A stretch of DNA of 64,000 nucleotides from Siphonodentalium dalli (taxonomy: Eukaryota > Mollusca > Scaphopoda > Gadilida > Siphonodentaliidae). Position numbers and translations under genes: made by a program. Below the pieces are notes generated by a model, which ran no database searches, was not told the DNA's origin, and was given only the letters and a program-made list of their open reading frames with translations. Shown here in pieces: positions 1-10,999 of this stretch (position 1 is the first letter of the stretch; the number at the start of each line of letters is the position of its first letter). The stretch is taken from positions 213,914,205 through 213,978,204 of the forward strand of contig CP136064.1 of NCBI GenBank assembly GCA_032622095.1, in the 5' to 3' direction.

Positions 1-109
1 ACAGATTCTGTCTGTTATCGAGTCCTCATTTTCTCCTTCCCGAAGATTAAGATAAAGGAACCGTAAACAGAATTTCTTGGAATACTATTCTGCTTTATTC
101 AGATTTCAT

Positions 110-800
110 TTTCCTGTTTCTCGACTTGTTTTATTAAGTTATTACCCGTTTCTTTCATTTCTGTTTGATCATCTCTCTACTTTCTGTTCAAAATGGAGAT
201 GTCCCAACTGTTCCTGTGTTTGTTCGTTCACCTCTTCAATGACTTCGACTCTTCGTTCCCACGTTTCGTGTGTCTGTTCAATTTCTCCTTTAAAGATAAA
301 GGCGGCGTTGGCGGTGGTATGATGTAAAAATGTTCACATCCGCCATAAACAGAAGGAATAGTAAAATATAGACAAACTTTGTACTTACACCAATAAGAAA
401 TATGGCATAAACAGTATGTTACTGTCAAATGTTTTTCCGTTGTTATGTAAACAAAAGCAAAAAACGTCACAGCACCTGGCTTCTCTTTAGATCCGGAAAT
501 GATAAACACAAAGAGCGTTATTTGTTACTGTTTTCCTGATATGGAAATAATAAAGAGCATTTATATCATCTGTGTGTGATTAACCAATAGAATTGCGCTG
601 TGTTATGTAAATATACTATTTACGCGCTGATTATGTTTGGCATATGAACAAAACTATATATATGTTTTAATATTCCTTCTGTTGATGCATGGCGATTTGA
701 ACAAATGTGAATATTTCTGCAACGAACGCCGCCCGTGCCTTTAGTTCATTTCTCAATGCGTCCAATTTTGCATTTACCACATTTTCTACTGTTATGTTGT
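110..800 (-). pseudogene. Coiled-coil remnant of a LINE ORF1, split by a MITE
   Basis: Read on the minus strand, two stretches (about 800-745 and 289-110) give Glu/Gln/Lys-rich, coiled-coil-like peptide, for example a segment containing WERRVEVIEE and another containing VENVVNAKLDALRNEL. They sit on either side of an M1 MITE inserted at TTAA. At least one frameshift and several stops break the frame. The composition resembles ORF1 coiled coils of L1/Tx1-type LINEs; this is family resemblance only, and a fragment of another coiled-coil gene is possible. Confidence 0.4.
294..740 (+). mobile_element. M1-family MITE, copy a
   Basis: This is a member of the family whose better copies begin AGGTACGGTTGGCC and end GGCCTCACGTGCCT. 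It is flanked by TTAA on the left and a mutated TTAG on the right. It has the internal family landmarks: repeated 'aaagagcgtt' blocks and 'ttatgtaaacaaaagc'. It interrupts a coiled-coil-like frame on the minus strand. It belongs to the subfamily starting AGATA and ending GCCCGTGCCT. Confidence 0.75.
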
Positions 801-864
801 ATCAATGTTATTTTTGGTCGCGAATTGATTCATGCAAGTTTGTATTTGCATCATTTGATCACTT

Positions 865-1345
865 AACAATTATTTTTGAATTTTATAAGATCCATGACAT
901 CAAGCGTGATGAAGTAGGGAATTCTCTTTCATTAGATATTGAAATTGAAAATAATAAGTGTTTTAATTTAATAAATGTATACGGGTCAAACACTGATCAA
1001 CCTAATGAATACATGGCAACTCTCGGGCACTACAATTTTGTTGTATGTGGAGATTATACTATTGTGCTTAACCATAAATCTTGATTCCTTGAATTACGTG
1101 AGACTTAATAATCCTCTTGCTCGTAAAGTCAAACACTGATCAACCTAATGAATACATGGCAACTCTCGGGCACTACAATTTTGTTGTATGTGGAGATTAT
1201 ACTATTGTGCTTAACCATAAATCTTGATTCCTTGAATTACGTGAGACTTAATAATCCTCTTGCTCGTAAAGTTCTCTTGAAGGCTATGGATCACAACGGA
1301 TTAGTTGATGTTTGGCTATCTCTTGATTGCATGTTCAAAGGAAGT
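865..1345 (+). pseudogene. Degenerate L1/Tx1-like LINE endonuclease fragment with internal tandem duplication
   Basis: The plus strand encodes endonuclease-like peptide: GNSLSLDIEIENN, then NLINVYGSNTDQP, then VVCGDYTIVLN, then LDSLNYVRLNNPLARKVLL and GLVDVW. Family knowledge: APE endonucleases of L1/Tx1-clade LINEs carry INxYxPN, CGDFN and a later LIDxWR segment in this order. Here the essential GDFN reads GDYT, so the catalytic Asn is gone. A 143-bp tandem duplication (985-1127 and 1128-1270) adds a frameshift. No reverse transcriptase follows, so this is a dead fragment. Confidence 0.6.
985..1270. repeat. 143-bp tandem duplication inside the LINE endonuclease
   Basis: Two head-to-tail copies, 985-1127 and 1128-1270, are virtually identical. 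The period is not a multiple of three, so it shifts the LINE frame. The near identity says the duplication is much younger than the decayed endonuclease. Confidence 0.9.
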
Positions 1346-2697
1346 TGAATCTGATGCTCCGCTGCAGTTAACAACTATTGCACAGACACCAGTGTTGGTT
1401 ACTCCTCACAAGACATTGAATAGTAGCAGAGCTGTGTTGCGAACTCTGATGAACATCTTTTTGCACATTACTAACGTCAACTTCCAGTTTAATACAACCA
1501 GACGTTCATCGTAACAGTTCACAGCTATCGAACTGCCGGTTAAATTCCACAACTAATCTTGGAACTCTCGATCGATCATGTATATTAAGGAGCACCGCTT
1601 TTGACTGATATCTCAAATTAAACAAATAATGTAAGGCTATCAAACATGTTTCAGCTTCGGCATGATGTCACAGCAGCTACATATTACAATCCTTTCGGCA
1701 TTTATTGTCAAATGTTCGGCATTTATCGCGAGCCTCCGCCGTAGGCCATTATATGGTGACGATTGTGAGCGATCTGAAAAACAAATCGTTAACAAGAAAA
1801 CCATAGTCAGAAATGGTAACGCCACCAAGATCATAGTATTAGCCATAAATATAATTATAATATAAAATATATTGGTTACATGAATGCACGGCCTCAAAAT
1901 TCCGTAAAAACAACTAATCCTTCAAATTATTACAAATAACTACGGCTTATTACTGCAGGTTTTTCATTCACCAAACCAGAAAGCTTCTAAATGCAGAGAA
2001 AAATTTGGGTTCCCGCCATAAAATCTTCTAGTGTGCATGGCCCAGAATTGTTCATACCTAAACATCGAACGCAATTAACGCGGTCATAATAGTTACATAC
2101 TGCAACTATAAAACATCCATCGAATACACACCCCACGAAAACCCGAAATGTGTTGTCCTGTGAGATATCCCATCGCCATAGCTCAATTTGACACGGCCAG
2201 ATTAGCCTTTCTACAATATCCTAAAACAATATAGCTTCTCAAATCATCGGCATAGTAAATAGAACTTTCACAAACTTGGACATTCCAACTACAGCTTTTA
2301 TCGGACTCGGGGTCGCAGTACAACTTTAACGCGTCCCAAAATAACCGGAAAAAACAATTATCTATTTATAAAATCCCCATAGGTCCACAGATTTCTAAAA
2401 TTTGCCCAACATTATACACCGGTGGCGTTAATAAGTTACAAATAATATGCCAATTGTACATCGCAACATTGGGCAGCTATGAACTGATTAGAAACTAGGG
2501 CTCATAGCAATGATCCAAACCAAGTCTTAGGAAAAATCTGCCCACTGAGATTGGAGAAGATTTATTAAAAGTATTTATTTTAAATAAAGTGATCTGCCCC
2601 TATTCCGGCCCACTAGTAGTACCTAATTTTTGTATTAAACAAAGAAAGAATTCACACCTGGCACCGTTTTCGAATGGTGCATTTAAGCAACACCTAG
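1346..2697. other. Intergenic stretch without recognisable genes
   Basis: AT-rich sequence with only short chance frames on both strands. No terminal repeats, coding motif or RNA gene is recognisable. Confidence 0.5.
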
Positions 2698-3576
2698 GTC
2701 TGCTCTTCAGCCTTGGCATAAAATTTAGTGTAAATTGTTGAACTAAATTTACCAGGAAATTATATTTAGTAAGTTAACATTAAGGGTGTAGCAATACATG
2801 GTACATCCTGATAATCCGCAAGTAAAAAAAAAAGATACGGGCCAAAATGAAATTTGGCGGGTGGAAATTGAATGGGAACAAGCAGTCGCCGACGGCGGAT
2901 ACCCCCGCCCACATCAGGGGGTGGAAAAAAGTTTTTTTTCCGGGCACGTATGCCGGGGTGAGTGGGTGGTCGATAGGACCAACAAACACTTTTTCCGCAA
3001 CTCAAAAATATTTTTCCTGCAAGTATTTTTGACTGTTTTTGCAATCAGTTTGGCTTAAAACACATCTATATGTCAATATTAACATAAATGACAAATTTCA
3101 TGATGATCAGACAAACAGTATAGCCTGTAGCCCATGCTAATGGATTGAATTTTGAAATCCAAGATGGCTGCTGGCAGCCATGTTTTTTTTTACCGAATGA
3201 CCCCAAAATGACTTGTTCCTATTTACATGTCAATGTGAACATCCATGACTAATAGTATGCACAGAAATTCATATACAGCTGTTTACAGTGAATTTTCCAA
3301 CGCAAAGCTCTGTGTTAGTGTTAAAAGGGGGTGGGTGTCCAAAAATGGTCGGAAAAAACTGCCGAAAACGGAAAAAAATTTGGACGCGGGGGTGGGTGGG
3401 TCCCAACAAGGGTCGAAAGTCAAAAATCAGCATACGTGCCTGCAAATTTTTTCCGACTCCCCCCTGCCCACAAGGGCAAAATTGGAATGGGCATTTTCCA
3501 AATATGCTAAACAATAATTGAAATCAGTTATATCTGTTTCAGATTAGTTAGTATTGTTTAATAATTGTCCGAGATA
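2698..3576 (+). mobile_element. Unclassified interspersed repeat R1, fuller copy
   Basis: The left end (gtctgctctt, 2698) and right end (attgtccgagat, about 3576) are both found reversed at 8967-9280. The centre carries unusually G-rich blocks (gggggtggaaaaaag and related) and a near-palindrome, atggctgctggcagccat, at about 3163-3180 that recurs elsewhere in the window. No coding capacity. Confidence 0.6.
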
Positions 3577-4360
3577 ACATCGGACAACTGTTCATATGTG
3601 CTAAACGCAAACAAAAATACAATCTTAAAAATTAACGGTCAGGCAGTTTGCAAACTTAATTCAGATGTTCCTTTTGTGAACTCACATACCCAAATTCTTT
3701 GAAATAGGTTGATATTGTTAACAATTGCTATGTTTAAAACACATTGTTGACTTATTCCATTGAATAAAATCAAGCAGTTAGTTTTAAACTCTATCCCGAC
3801 ACGAATCACGTGGCAATGAACTAAGATTATCGAATATTCCAACAATATAGACTTACCATTTCAGAGAACGCAACGGTTGAACTACGAACAAATGTAAATA
3901 TACTTTATTCGGACACAATACAGCAAACAGTGTGTAAATAATAGTCACTATGCGTGGTTCGGTTATAACTATGACGATATTTTCTTACTACTTGTATTTG
4001 GATATAAAATTTATTAAAACAACTAATTATGGAATGAGTATTTGTTATTCCGTTCGAAACACGTCAATGCAGTGTTTCGCATTACTTTAATTTGATGCTT
4101 GAATATTGTGAGTCGCGTTAAAACAACGGAATTCTTTGGAAAATAAAGCAATTATTTCTCCGTCGCAGATAGGTTGCTGTTGTGAAATGGGTAAAAATAT
4201 ATACCGTGAAAATGCAATTTGCGTATGACAGGGTGAAGTACAATCTTGTTAAAACCATATAGAAGTTTCAATATACAGAGCTATGATCTAGTTACATCAT
4301 CCTGCGGGGAATAATATACAAGGCCAGGAACCTATACGTCACTAGTATAATCTCTAAGTG

Positions 4361-4722
4361 TAACCTCACACGACTGCGATTTAATCGTAACTGCAAAAAT
4401 TCGTGGCCGACAAAAGGCAGTGATAACATGTAACTTGTTTCCCTACAAATATGAGATAATGAGATAAAAAGTCAACTAATATTTGCCAAATCTTGTGTTT
4501 TTGTATACAGTTATTTAAAAAAAAAAATAGATTTAGGATATTAGAGTGCGACGTGGCGTCCTACAGGCTACCTACCTGTTAACTGCAATGATTTTCACAG
4601 CTGAAATCAAACACTGCTTGATACCCACGATGTATATGCGATTGTGTCGTGAGCGTGGTTGTATAACATGTACCACCCACTTACCCATCGTGGCTAATTT
4701 CAGTCGTGTGAGGTCATACTAA
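4361..4722. mobile_element. Short TIR element (MITE-like)
   Basis: Inverted ends share CCTCACACGACTG: about 4365-4377 on the left and its complement at about 4702-4716 on the right. The roughly 360-bp body has no coding capacity. Target duplications are not clear. Confidence 0.5.
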
Positions 4723-5074
4723 ACAGTCGGAACTCATGCAGTGGATGAGCTAGATATTTGTTGCGTGAGTTATTGTACCCATACAAAGGGTGAAAGGGAT
4801 TATGTGCATTTTACGAACATCTATTAAATGGTTGAGGTGTGTTTGATGTTCAAAAACATGGCACAATTGTTTAGCATTTTCCGAGAAAATTCCAGTTATA
4901 AATATGAGTGTTTAACGATTACTGATTTTTGAATGTGTATTGTGAATTTCCATACCTCATGTACTAGATTATTCCGCCAAACAAACGTTTATATATGTTT
5001 TAAAGGCCCACTGAATTTTTCGAATGCACAGATCACATTATACACAACATAATATCTATATCTATATTTGCGAA

Positions 5075-5075
<1 letters not shown>

Positions 5076-5113
<38 letters not shown>

Positions 5114-5115
5114 GT
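5076..5115 (+). repeat. (GTCT)n microsatellite in the Helitron 5' region
   Basis: About nine to ten perfect GTCT units directly after the proposed 5' end; a related but degenerate tract occurs at 6758-6785 in the same element. Confidence 0.95.
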
Positions 5116-5875
5116 TCTATAGAAATTGACAGGGGGACCATCTAGATGATACCAAAGGGGTCTACTAGGGGTAACTTTTTACGAGAAAGATAATGGTGGG
5201 GGTTAGAATTTTCTAAAGTGACGCCGTTGTTGTCAGGGGAAGAAAAGTGGAGGGGCAGAATTTGTGTTGTCGCCGATTGCCACGAAACTTACATATAATC
5301 ATCCCCATGATATGAATAATATAATGGTGTGGTTTAAATATGTCGTTCGAGTCAGGGATGCACGAAAGGGGAGAGGGGCACCAAAATTTATCAAACTAAT
5401 TTTAGCGCCGATTTCCACCAAATTGATATACATTCTTCTTCATGGTACAAGGAATCTAATTGTTCGATTTAACAAATTGTTGTCGTTTGGGTTGGCACTA
5501 AATTTGATAAGAATAGGTTTAGTCGCCGATTGCCACCACACTTATAAAAAATCATCCCCATGGTATGAGGAGTCTAATGGTGTGGCTTAAATCTGTCAAA
5601 TGTGGCCTCATTCCAGTCAGGGGAGCACTGAAAGGGAGAGGGGCACCAAAATTGATACACAATATTTTTAGCGCCAAATTGATACACGTTCTTATCCATG
5701 ATACGAGGAATCTAATCGTGTGATTTAAAGACGCCATGTTGGTGCTGTTTTTGTGAGAGATGGGGAGGGGAGGGGGTGTGCACCAAATTTGCTAAAAATT
5801 TGTTTAGTCGCCGATTAGCACCAAAATTATAAATAATCATCTCCATGATATCAGGAGTGTAAGTGTGTGGTTTAA

Positions 5876-6369
5876 AGGTACGGTTGGCCTTGGCGGTGGG
5901 TATCCTGTGAAAATATTTCCACCCGTCAAAAACCGCCACAAACAGAAAGAACAACAAAATGTAGACAGACTTTGTCCGTATACAAATAAGAAATATCACA
6001 TAAACAGTATGTTATTGTCATATTTTTGACCATTGTTATGTAAACAAAAGCATAAAAAGTTACTTTTCTGGTGTTTGTTTATATTATGATGGTAAACATA
6101 AAGAGCGTTCTTTGTGGGTGAATTCCTGATATGGAACGAATAAAGAGCGTTTGTGCCATTTGTGTGTGATTAGCCAGCAGCATTGTGTTGTCTTCTGTAA
6201 CACAATCAGGCTCTTGCTTAGGTAAAATATAGTAAATCTTTATGATAACATGCTGTTTACGCGATGGTCATGGTATATATGAACGAAACTGTATGCGTTT
6301 TAATGTTTTTCTGTTTACGGTGATTGGAACAAATATGAATATTTTCGACAACTAAGGCCTCACGTGCCT
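5876..6369 (+). mobile_element. M1-family MITE, copy b
   Basis: A 494-bp copy with termini AGGTACGGTTGGCC and GGCCTCACGTGCCT, flanked by TTAA at 5872-5875 and 6370-6373. It lies inside the Helitron-like element. The sister module near 6640 reads 'gtgtggtttaacggtgacaaaag' without an insert and serves as the empty site. Confidence 0.9.
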
Positions 6370-8966
6370 TTAAGGATGTCACAAGTGGGGCCATTCGAGT
6401 CAGTGGTGTATAGAGGTGAGAGGGACAATAATGATAACAATATGTTTAGCGCCGATTTCCACCAGATTGATACATATTCTCCGTGATACGAGGAATCTTA
6501 TCGTACGGTTTAGATACACCAAATTGATGCCCTCTGCGTGAGAGATATGGGGACCTTAAATTTGATACGAATTTGTATACTCGCCAATTTTCACCAATTT
6601 TATATATATGCATCTCGTATCTCTAATGAGTCTAAGTGTGTGGTTTAACGGTGACAAAAGTGGCGCCGCTTGAGTCCGAAATAGGGACGGGAGGGTCACC
6701 AAACCTAATAAAATTCAGACACGTTCTTCTCAAATGATACGAGAAATCAAATCGTGCTGTCTGTCTTTCTGTATGTCTGTATGCGTTCTATATATAACTT
6801 CACGGGGTACAATCGAGATGGCACCAAGGTGTTCTAAGAGGGGTAACTTTTTACGAGGAAGATAATGGTGCGGGTTAAAATTGTCTAAAGTGACGCTGTT
6901 GGTGTCAGGGGAAGAAAAGGGGGATGTCGACAAAATTAAAAAGATATGGTGAAATTGTTTTTTCGCCGATTTCCACTAAACGCATACGCATCACGTCCTC
7001 GATATTGTGCTGTTCGAGTCAGCGTTGCAGGGGGCATCAACAATTTATTTAATAAACTATTTTTAGCGCAGATTTCCACCAATTTGATATATTATTCTTC
7101 TCTATGATACGAGGAATATAATCATGTGATTTAAAGACGCCAAATTGCTGCCGTTTGAGTGAGAGATGGGGGGTTATAATATTATTAAATATGTCAAAAG
7201 TGGCGCCGTTAAAGTCATGCATGAGGATGACAGTTGCACCAAAGCTGATACAAATATATTTAGCACTAATTTCCACCAAATTCATACACGTTCTTCTCTA
7301 ATGATACGATGAATTAAATCACATTTGGTGTCGTTTTGGGTTACGGATGGTGAGAGGATATTCACTCTCATTGATAAGATTGCTATTCGCCGATATCCAC
7401 CTATAAGTTATACATAGTCGCCCAGGCCATCTCCATATGATTTTAAGCAGTTTTGGGCGTTCAAATTTCACAATCTCGACAAATGGTGACCCAAATAAGT
7501 CACTTGAACAATTATATCTTCTCAACTGTCATATTTATATGGGGGTGGCGATCATGGCATTCACATAATGATCTAGCAACAAGAGAAACATAGAAGAAGC
7601 ATTAAACGTATATTTATCATTATATTTAAGAGATACATATATTCTTGAAAATTAAGAGACCTCGAACTGTCAGAGGATTGCATATATATTATAACACAAT
7701 TGAGTCTGTTCCATTCAATATAGTTTCCACAAAAAAAGTTACAATTTGTCAAGAGATATGGAAATATATCGAAGGCCTGTTCAAAAATAGTGGTCACAGT
7801 GTGCAGTCAAAAATAGTTTCTTTTTAATATAAAAGAAAACGCAGTCAGTGGCACGTGACTTTTCAGGATCCTCCAATACTGACATCTGACAAGGGTATAT
7901 CTGCTCGATACAGCGGAATATTTAGAACAGACTCATAGACTGACATAAACAACTCAAAATCTCGCTCTGTGTCTGGCACGTGTAGCTGATATACTGAGAA
8001 TAATTAGCCAATATATAGCACCATGAACAGAGGAGCTCCTGACAATTTCTTTAAAACATCTGTATCTTCATGGAGGTATGATAGCCAGGTGTCCTCAAGA
8101 TCTTAGACCAACCCACTAGATTGATTGATACATCTCTATATGTAAAATCCAATTGTCGTCTTTTATTTTTGCGAACAAATGTGTTTATGGTGTTCATGTA
8201 TCGTATTATAATTTCTGTGGTATACGCAGTTGTACATAAATAAATACTTAATTATTGGTGGAACGGATTAATCGCGATAAACAAAATGACAATCGACAAG
8301 GTGAGCCACTACTTATATCCCATGGCTGTGTAAGCATCGTGTTTTGTGATGCTATTTGAATATACAATTTATGAGAATACGTGTAACACTTTGTGCAAGA
8401 GTATTCTCTATTCCAAACAAATATCAACAGCATGCAGAGGGTTTTACATCACTTTGACCTGGGCAACGCCGGGTAACCCTGCTAGTCTATTATATACCAT
8501 TTGGAAGAAGAAACAACAGTATATAATTAAATACGTAACAGTTGTCACCTAGGAGTGTCCACCAAAGTTATAGAGATTCCCCCGTTATGTTACCCAGAAT
8601 GAATTATAATTCACAACTAAAATAGAGTTATTCCCATTCCATTGGTAATAACAGAGTCAGTACAGACCAGACCGAAATTACCCACATATAACACACGTCG
8701 GTAACTTCACACAAACAGCATGTTCACAGTTTATTCGACCGGATAAGTTGATAATACAATGTTTTGGAGATTCCTCTTCCAAATGGTATATCATATGGAA
8801 TATGTTGTATATAATGTGATTCGAAAATTAATTGGGCTTTTAAACAAACTTAAAATCAATACCGTTTATGATTAGGGACTTGATATGTGACGTAGGTTCC
8901 TGGCCCTGATAAACACGTTAGATCTTGTTCTAAAAAATATACGCAATAACTAACATTGATTTGCCA

Positions 8967-9280
8967 GATCTCGGACAATTAAACAATACTAACTAATCTG
9001 AAACAGATATTAACTGATTTAAATTATTGTTTAGCATATTTGGAAAATGCCCATTCCAATTTTGCCCATGTGGGCGGGGTATACCGCCGTCGGCGACTGC
9101 TTGTTCCCATTGAATTTCTACCCGCCAAATTTCAATTTTGGCCCGTATCGTTACTTGCGGGTTATCGGGATGTACCATGTAACGCTACGCCCTTAATGTT
9201 AACTTACTAAATTTAATTTCCTGGTAACTTTAGTTCAATAATTCACCCTAAATTTTATGGCAAGGCTGGAGAGCAGACAT
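8967..9280 (-). mobile_element. Unclassified repeat R1, internally deleted copy
   Basis: Reverse-complement match to both ends of the element at 2698-3576, with the middle missing. The retained junction lies near 'gcccatgtgggcggggta' (about 9065). Confidence 0.6.
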
Positions 9281-9304
9281 ATGTGTAATACGCATAGACT
9301 TACA

Positions 9305-9428
9305 CCCCGACCCCTCGTGGCTCAGTCGGTAGGCTCCATCGCGCAATACGCCAACATAAGCCTTCAGCACTGGCGACCTTTGATCCAATCCTGATATGCG
9401 CTGGTTGGTGATCCACGCACATGTATGT
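9305..9428 (+). mobile_element. tRNA-derived SINE head
   Basis: Contains a box A-like TGGCTCAGTCGG (about 9319) and a box B-like TGATCCAATCC (about 9381) at tRNA-like spacing. The predicted acceptor and anticodon stems do not fold as an intact tRNA. It is followed directly by an M2 MITE. Confidence 0.55.
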
Positions 9429-9431
9429 TAA

Positions 9432-9860
9432 AGGCCCACTTATTTTTGAATGCCCAGGTCATACTATATAAACATATTCCATAGCATATACCATATTCTA
9501 CGGGAATTCGGAAAAGCTGTGACCTAGGAGTGTCGGCCAAGTGAGATTCTCAGATTCACATCACGAATTCCTCTGTTAGTTATTCATCTTCCATTGAGAA
9601 CAATGGACTGACATTAGAGACCAGATCGAAATTAAGCACACAATAAACTGTCAACATATTGTTTTTGTCAAGGTACACCCGACCTGTGTTCCGTGACAGA
9701 ACACACGTCAGTAGTACCTTGACAAAAACAACATGTTAACAGTTTATTCCTCCGGATAAGTTGATAATACAATGTTTTGGAGCTTCCTCTTTCAAATGGT
9801 ATATAATATTGAATATTTCGTATGTAATGTGATCTGGGGATTCGAAAATTATGTCGGTCA
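9432..9860 (+). mobile_element. M2-family MITE, copy b
   Basis: A 429-bp copy between TTAA sites (9428-9431, 9861-9864). It carries an extra internal inverted duplication (about 9644-9675 against 9714-9746, sharing 'ttgtttttgtcaaggtac'). Confidence 0.85.
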
Positions 9861-9904
9861 TTAACATGATACTAGAATTTGGGTAAAATTGACGGTTATG
9901 TTCC

Positions 9905-10050
9905 GGTGCCGGCCGGTGTAGTGCAGTGGGGTGATTTCCCGGTGAATTTAACCCTCTGAACAATCTGTCCTCCACACATAAAACCAACAACGTCGTGTTA
10001 TATGGCCTAACGTCTGGAACGATGTTAAACACCACAATAAAGCAAAGTAC
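9905..10050 (+). mobile_element. Probable tRNA-derived SINE
   Basis: The head contains box A-like TAGTGCAGTGGGG and a box B-like gaatttaaccc. The tail has 'gaacgatgttaaacaccac' followed by aataaag, reminiscent of SINE tails seen in molluscs. Assignment is by pattern only. Confidence 0.45.
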
Positions 10051-10359
10051 ACATGTACAGCCAGTATTAAAGCTAACATAGATGGAAACACAACACCAGT
10101 TTCATTTTTATTAAAAATGGCCAACAAAAACATCAAAACACGATATAACTTGCTCTTATACCAATAACTGACCATAAGAACACCATGGCTGGTCTAATCG
10201 GATCGGCCTCATTATTTGTATGGAATAGCAAAAGTACAGATAGCTAATTCTTGTTGAATGACCAACTGATTGTCTACCGTGAGATCCGTATATCTCGGGA
10301 TCTTGTTCGTCGATATCTACGTCCGCTACTAACTTCCTTGTCAGCTAGTTCTCTCCCTT

Positions 10360-10372
10360 TTGTGGGGGGGGG
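10360..10372 (+). repeat. Poly-G tract
   Basis: Thirteen or so consecutive G between the two duplicated blocks, next to the minisatellite. Confidence 0.9.
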
Positions 10373-10406
10373 GGGGCTATATAAATATATGGTATTTACA
10401 GTATTT

Positions 10407-10529
10407 CCCTCCGTATTGTACCGCATGGGCGTCCGTCCTTCCCTCCGTATTGTACCGTATGGGCGTCCGTCCTTCCCTCCGTATTGTATATGGGCGTCCG
10501 TCCTTCTCTCCGTACGGGCGTCCGTCCTT
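10407..10529 (+). repeat. Minisatellite, 34-bp unit with shrinking copies
   Basis: Four head-to-tail units of 34, 34, 31 and 24 bp, all ending GGGCGTCCGTCCTT and starting ccctccgta. The later units have lost bases around 'ttgtacc'. Overlapping frames exist on both strands but are products of the repeat. Confidence 0.95.
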
Positions 10530-10999
10530 CCAAAATATTTGTTGCCTGGTTTGATAATTTTGATAATACTTAACAGATTGTTATGTAATTTGGTATATAC
10601 GTGTACATACATATATGATAAACCCAAAAAACAAACAGACATGTATAAAGTTACTGACACATGGCTAACATAGAGGGAAGCACAACTTTTCTACAGCTTC
10701 CATTTCTTAACAGCGCTAACCAAAACAATCTGAACACTTCTTCAAAATCTTCCTCTTATATGAACTAGATATCTGACCCCATGCATATGTTCGATCTCAT
10801 TATGCTATCGTTTGTGTATAGTAGACATACAAGTAGTAGTTTAACTGTTAATGGCCAACTGGTTGAATTTTAATGGCCAGTTACTTAACTATTAATGACC
10901 AATTGATTGACTATATTAATGGCCAACTGGTTGTCGGTCGTGATAGCTGATCACGCGATCTTATCGGTCGATTGCTGCACTAGTAAGTACATTAATAGA

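Larger units (their letters stand above)
5055..8485 (+). mobile_element. Non-autonomous Helitron-like element, copy 1
   Basis: Runs from TCTATATCTATATTTGCG followed by (GTCT)n to a terminus ending ccctgCTAG followed by T. Comparison with uninterrupted M2 copies places the insertion between A and T with no target duplication, as expected for Helitrons (5' TC, 3' CTRR). The interior consists of diverged 170-200-bp modules containing 'gcgccgatttccaccaa' and 'atgatacgaggaatctaat'. No Rep/helicase coding is present. A short GGGTAACCC symmetry lies just before the 3' end. The exact 5' base could instead be 5061. Confidence 0.7.
5004..8839 (+). mobile_element. M2-family MITE, copy a, split by a Helitron-like element
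   Basis: Starts AGGCCCACTGAATTTTTCG after TTAA (5000-5003) and resumes at 8486 with the family's internal sequence (ctattatataccatttgg), ending in the inverted terminus attgggctt before TTAA at 8840-8843. Without the insert its own length would be about 405 bp, like other M2 copies. Confidence 0.8.

Noticed and set aside
9305-9400. A functional tRNA gene
   Set aside because: Boxes A and B are recognisable but the acceptor and anticodon stems do not pair; fits a SINE head.
10251-10673. 140- and 128-residue frames on opposite strands
   Set aside because: Both are produced by the minisatellite and poly-G tract.
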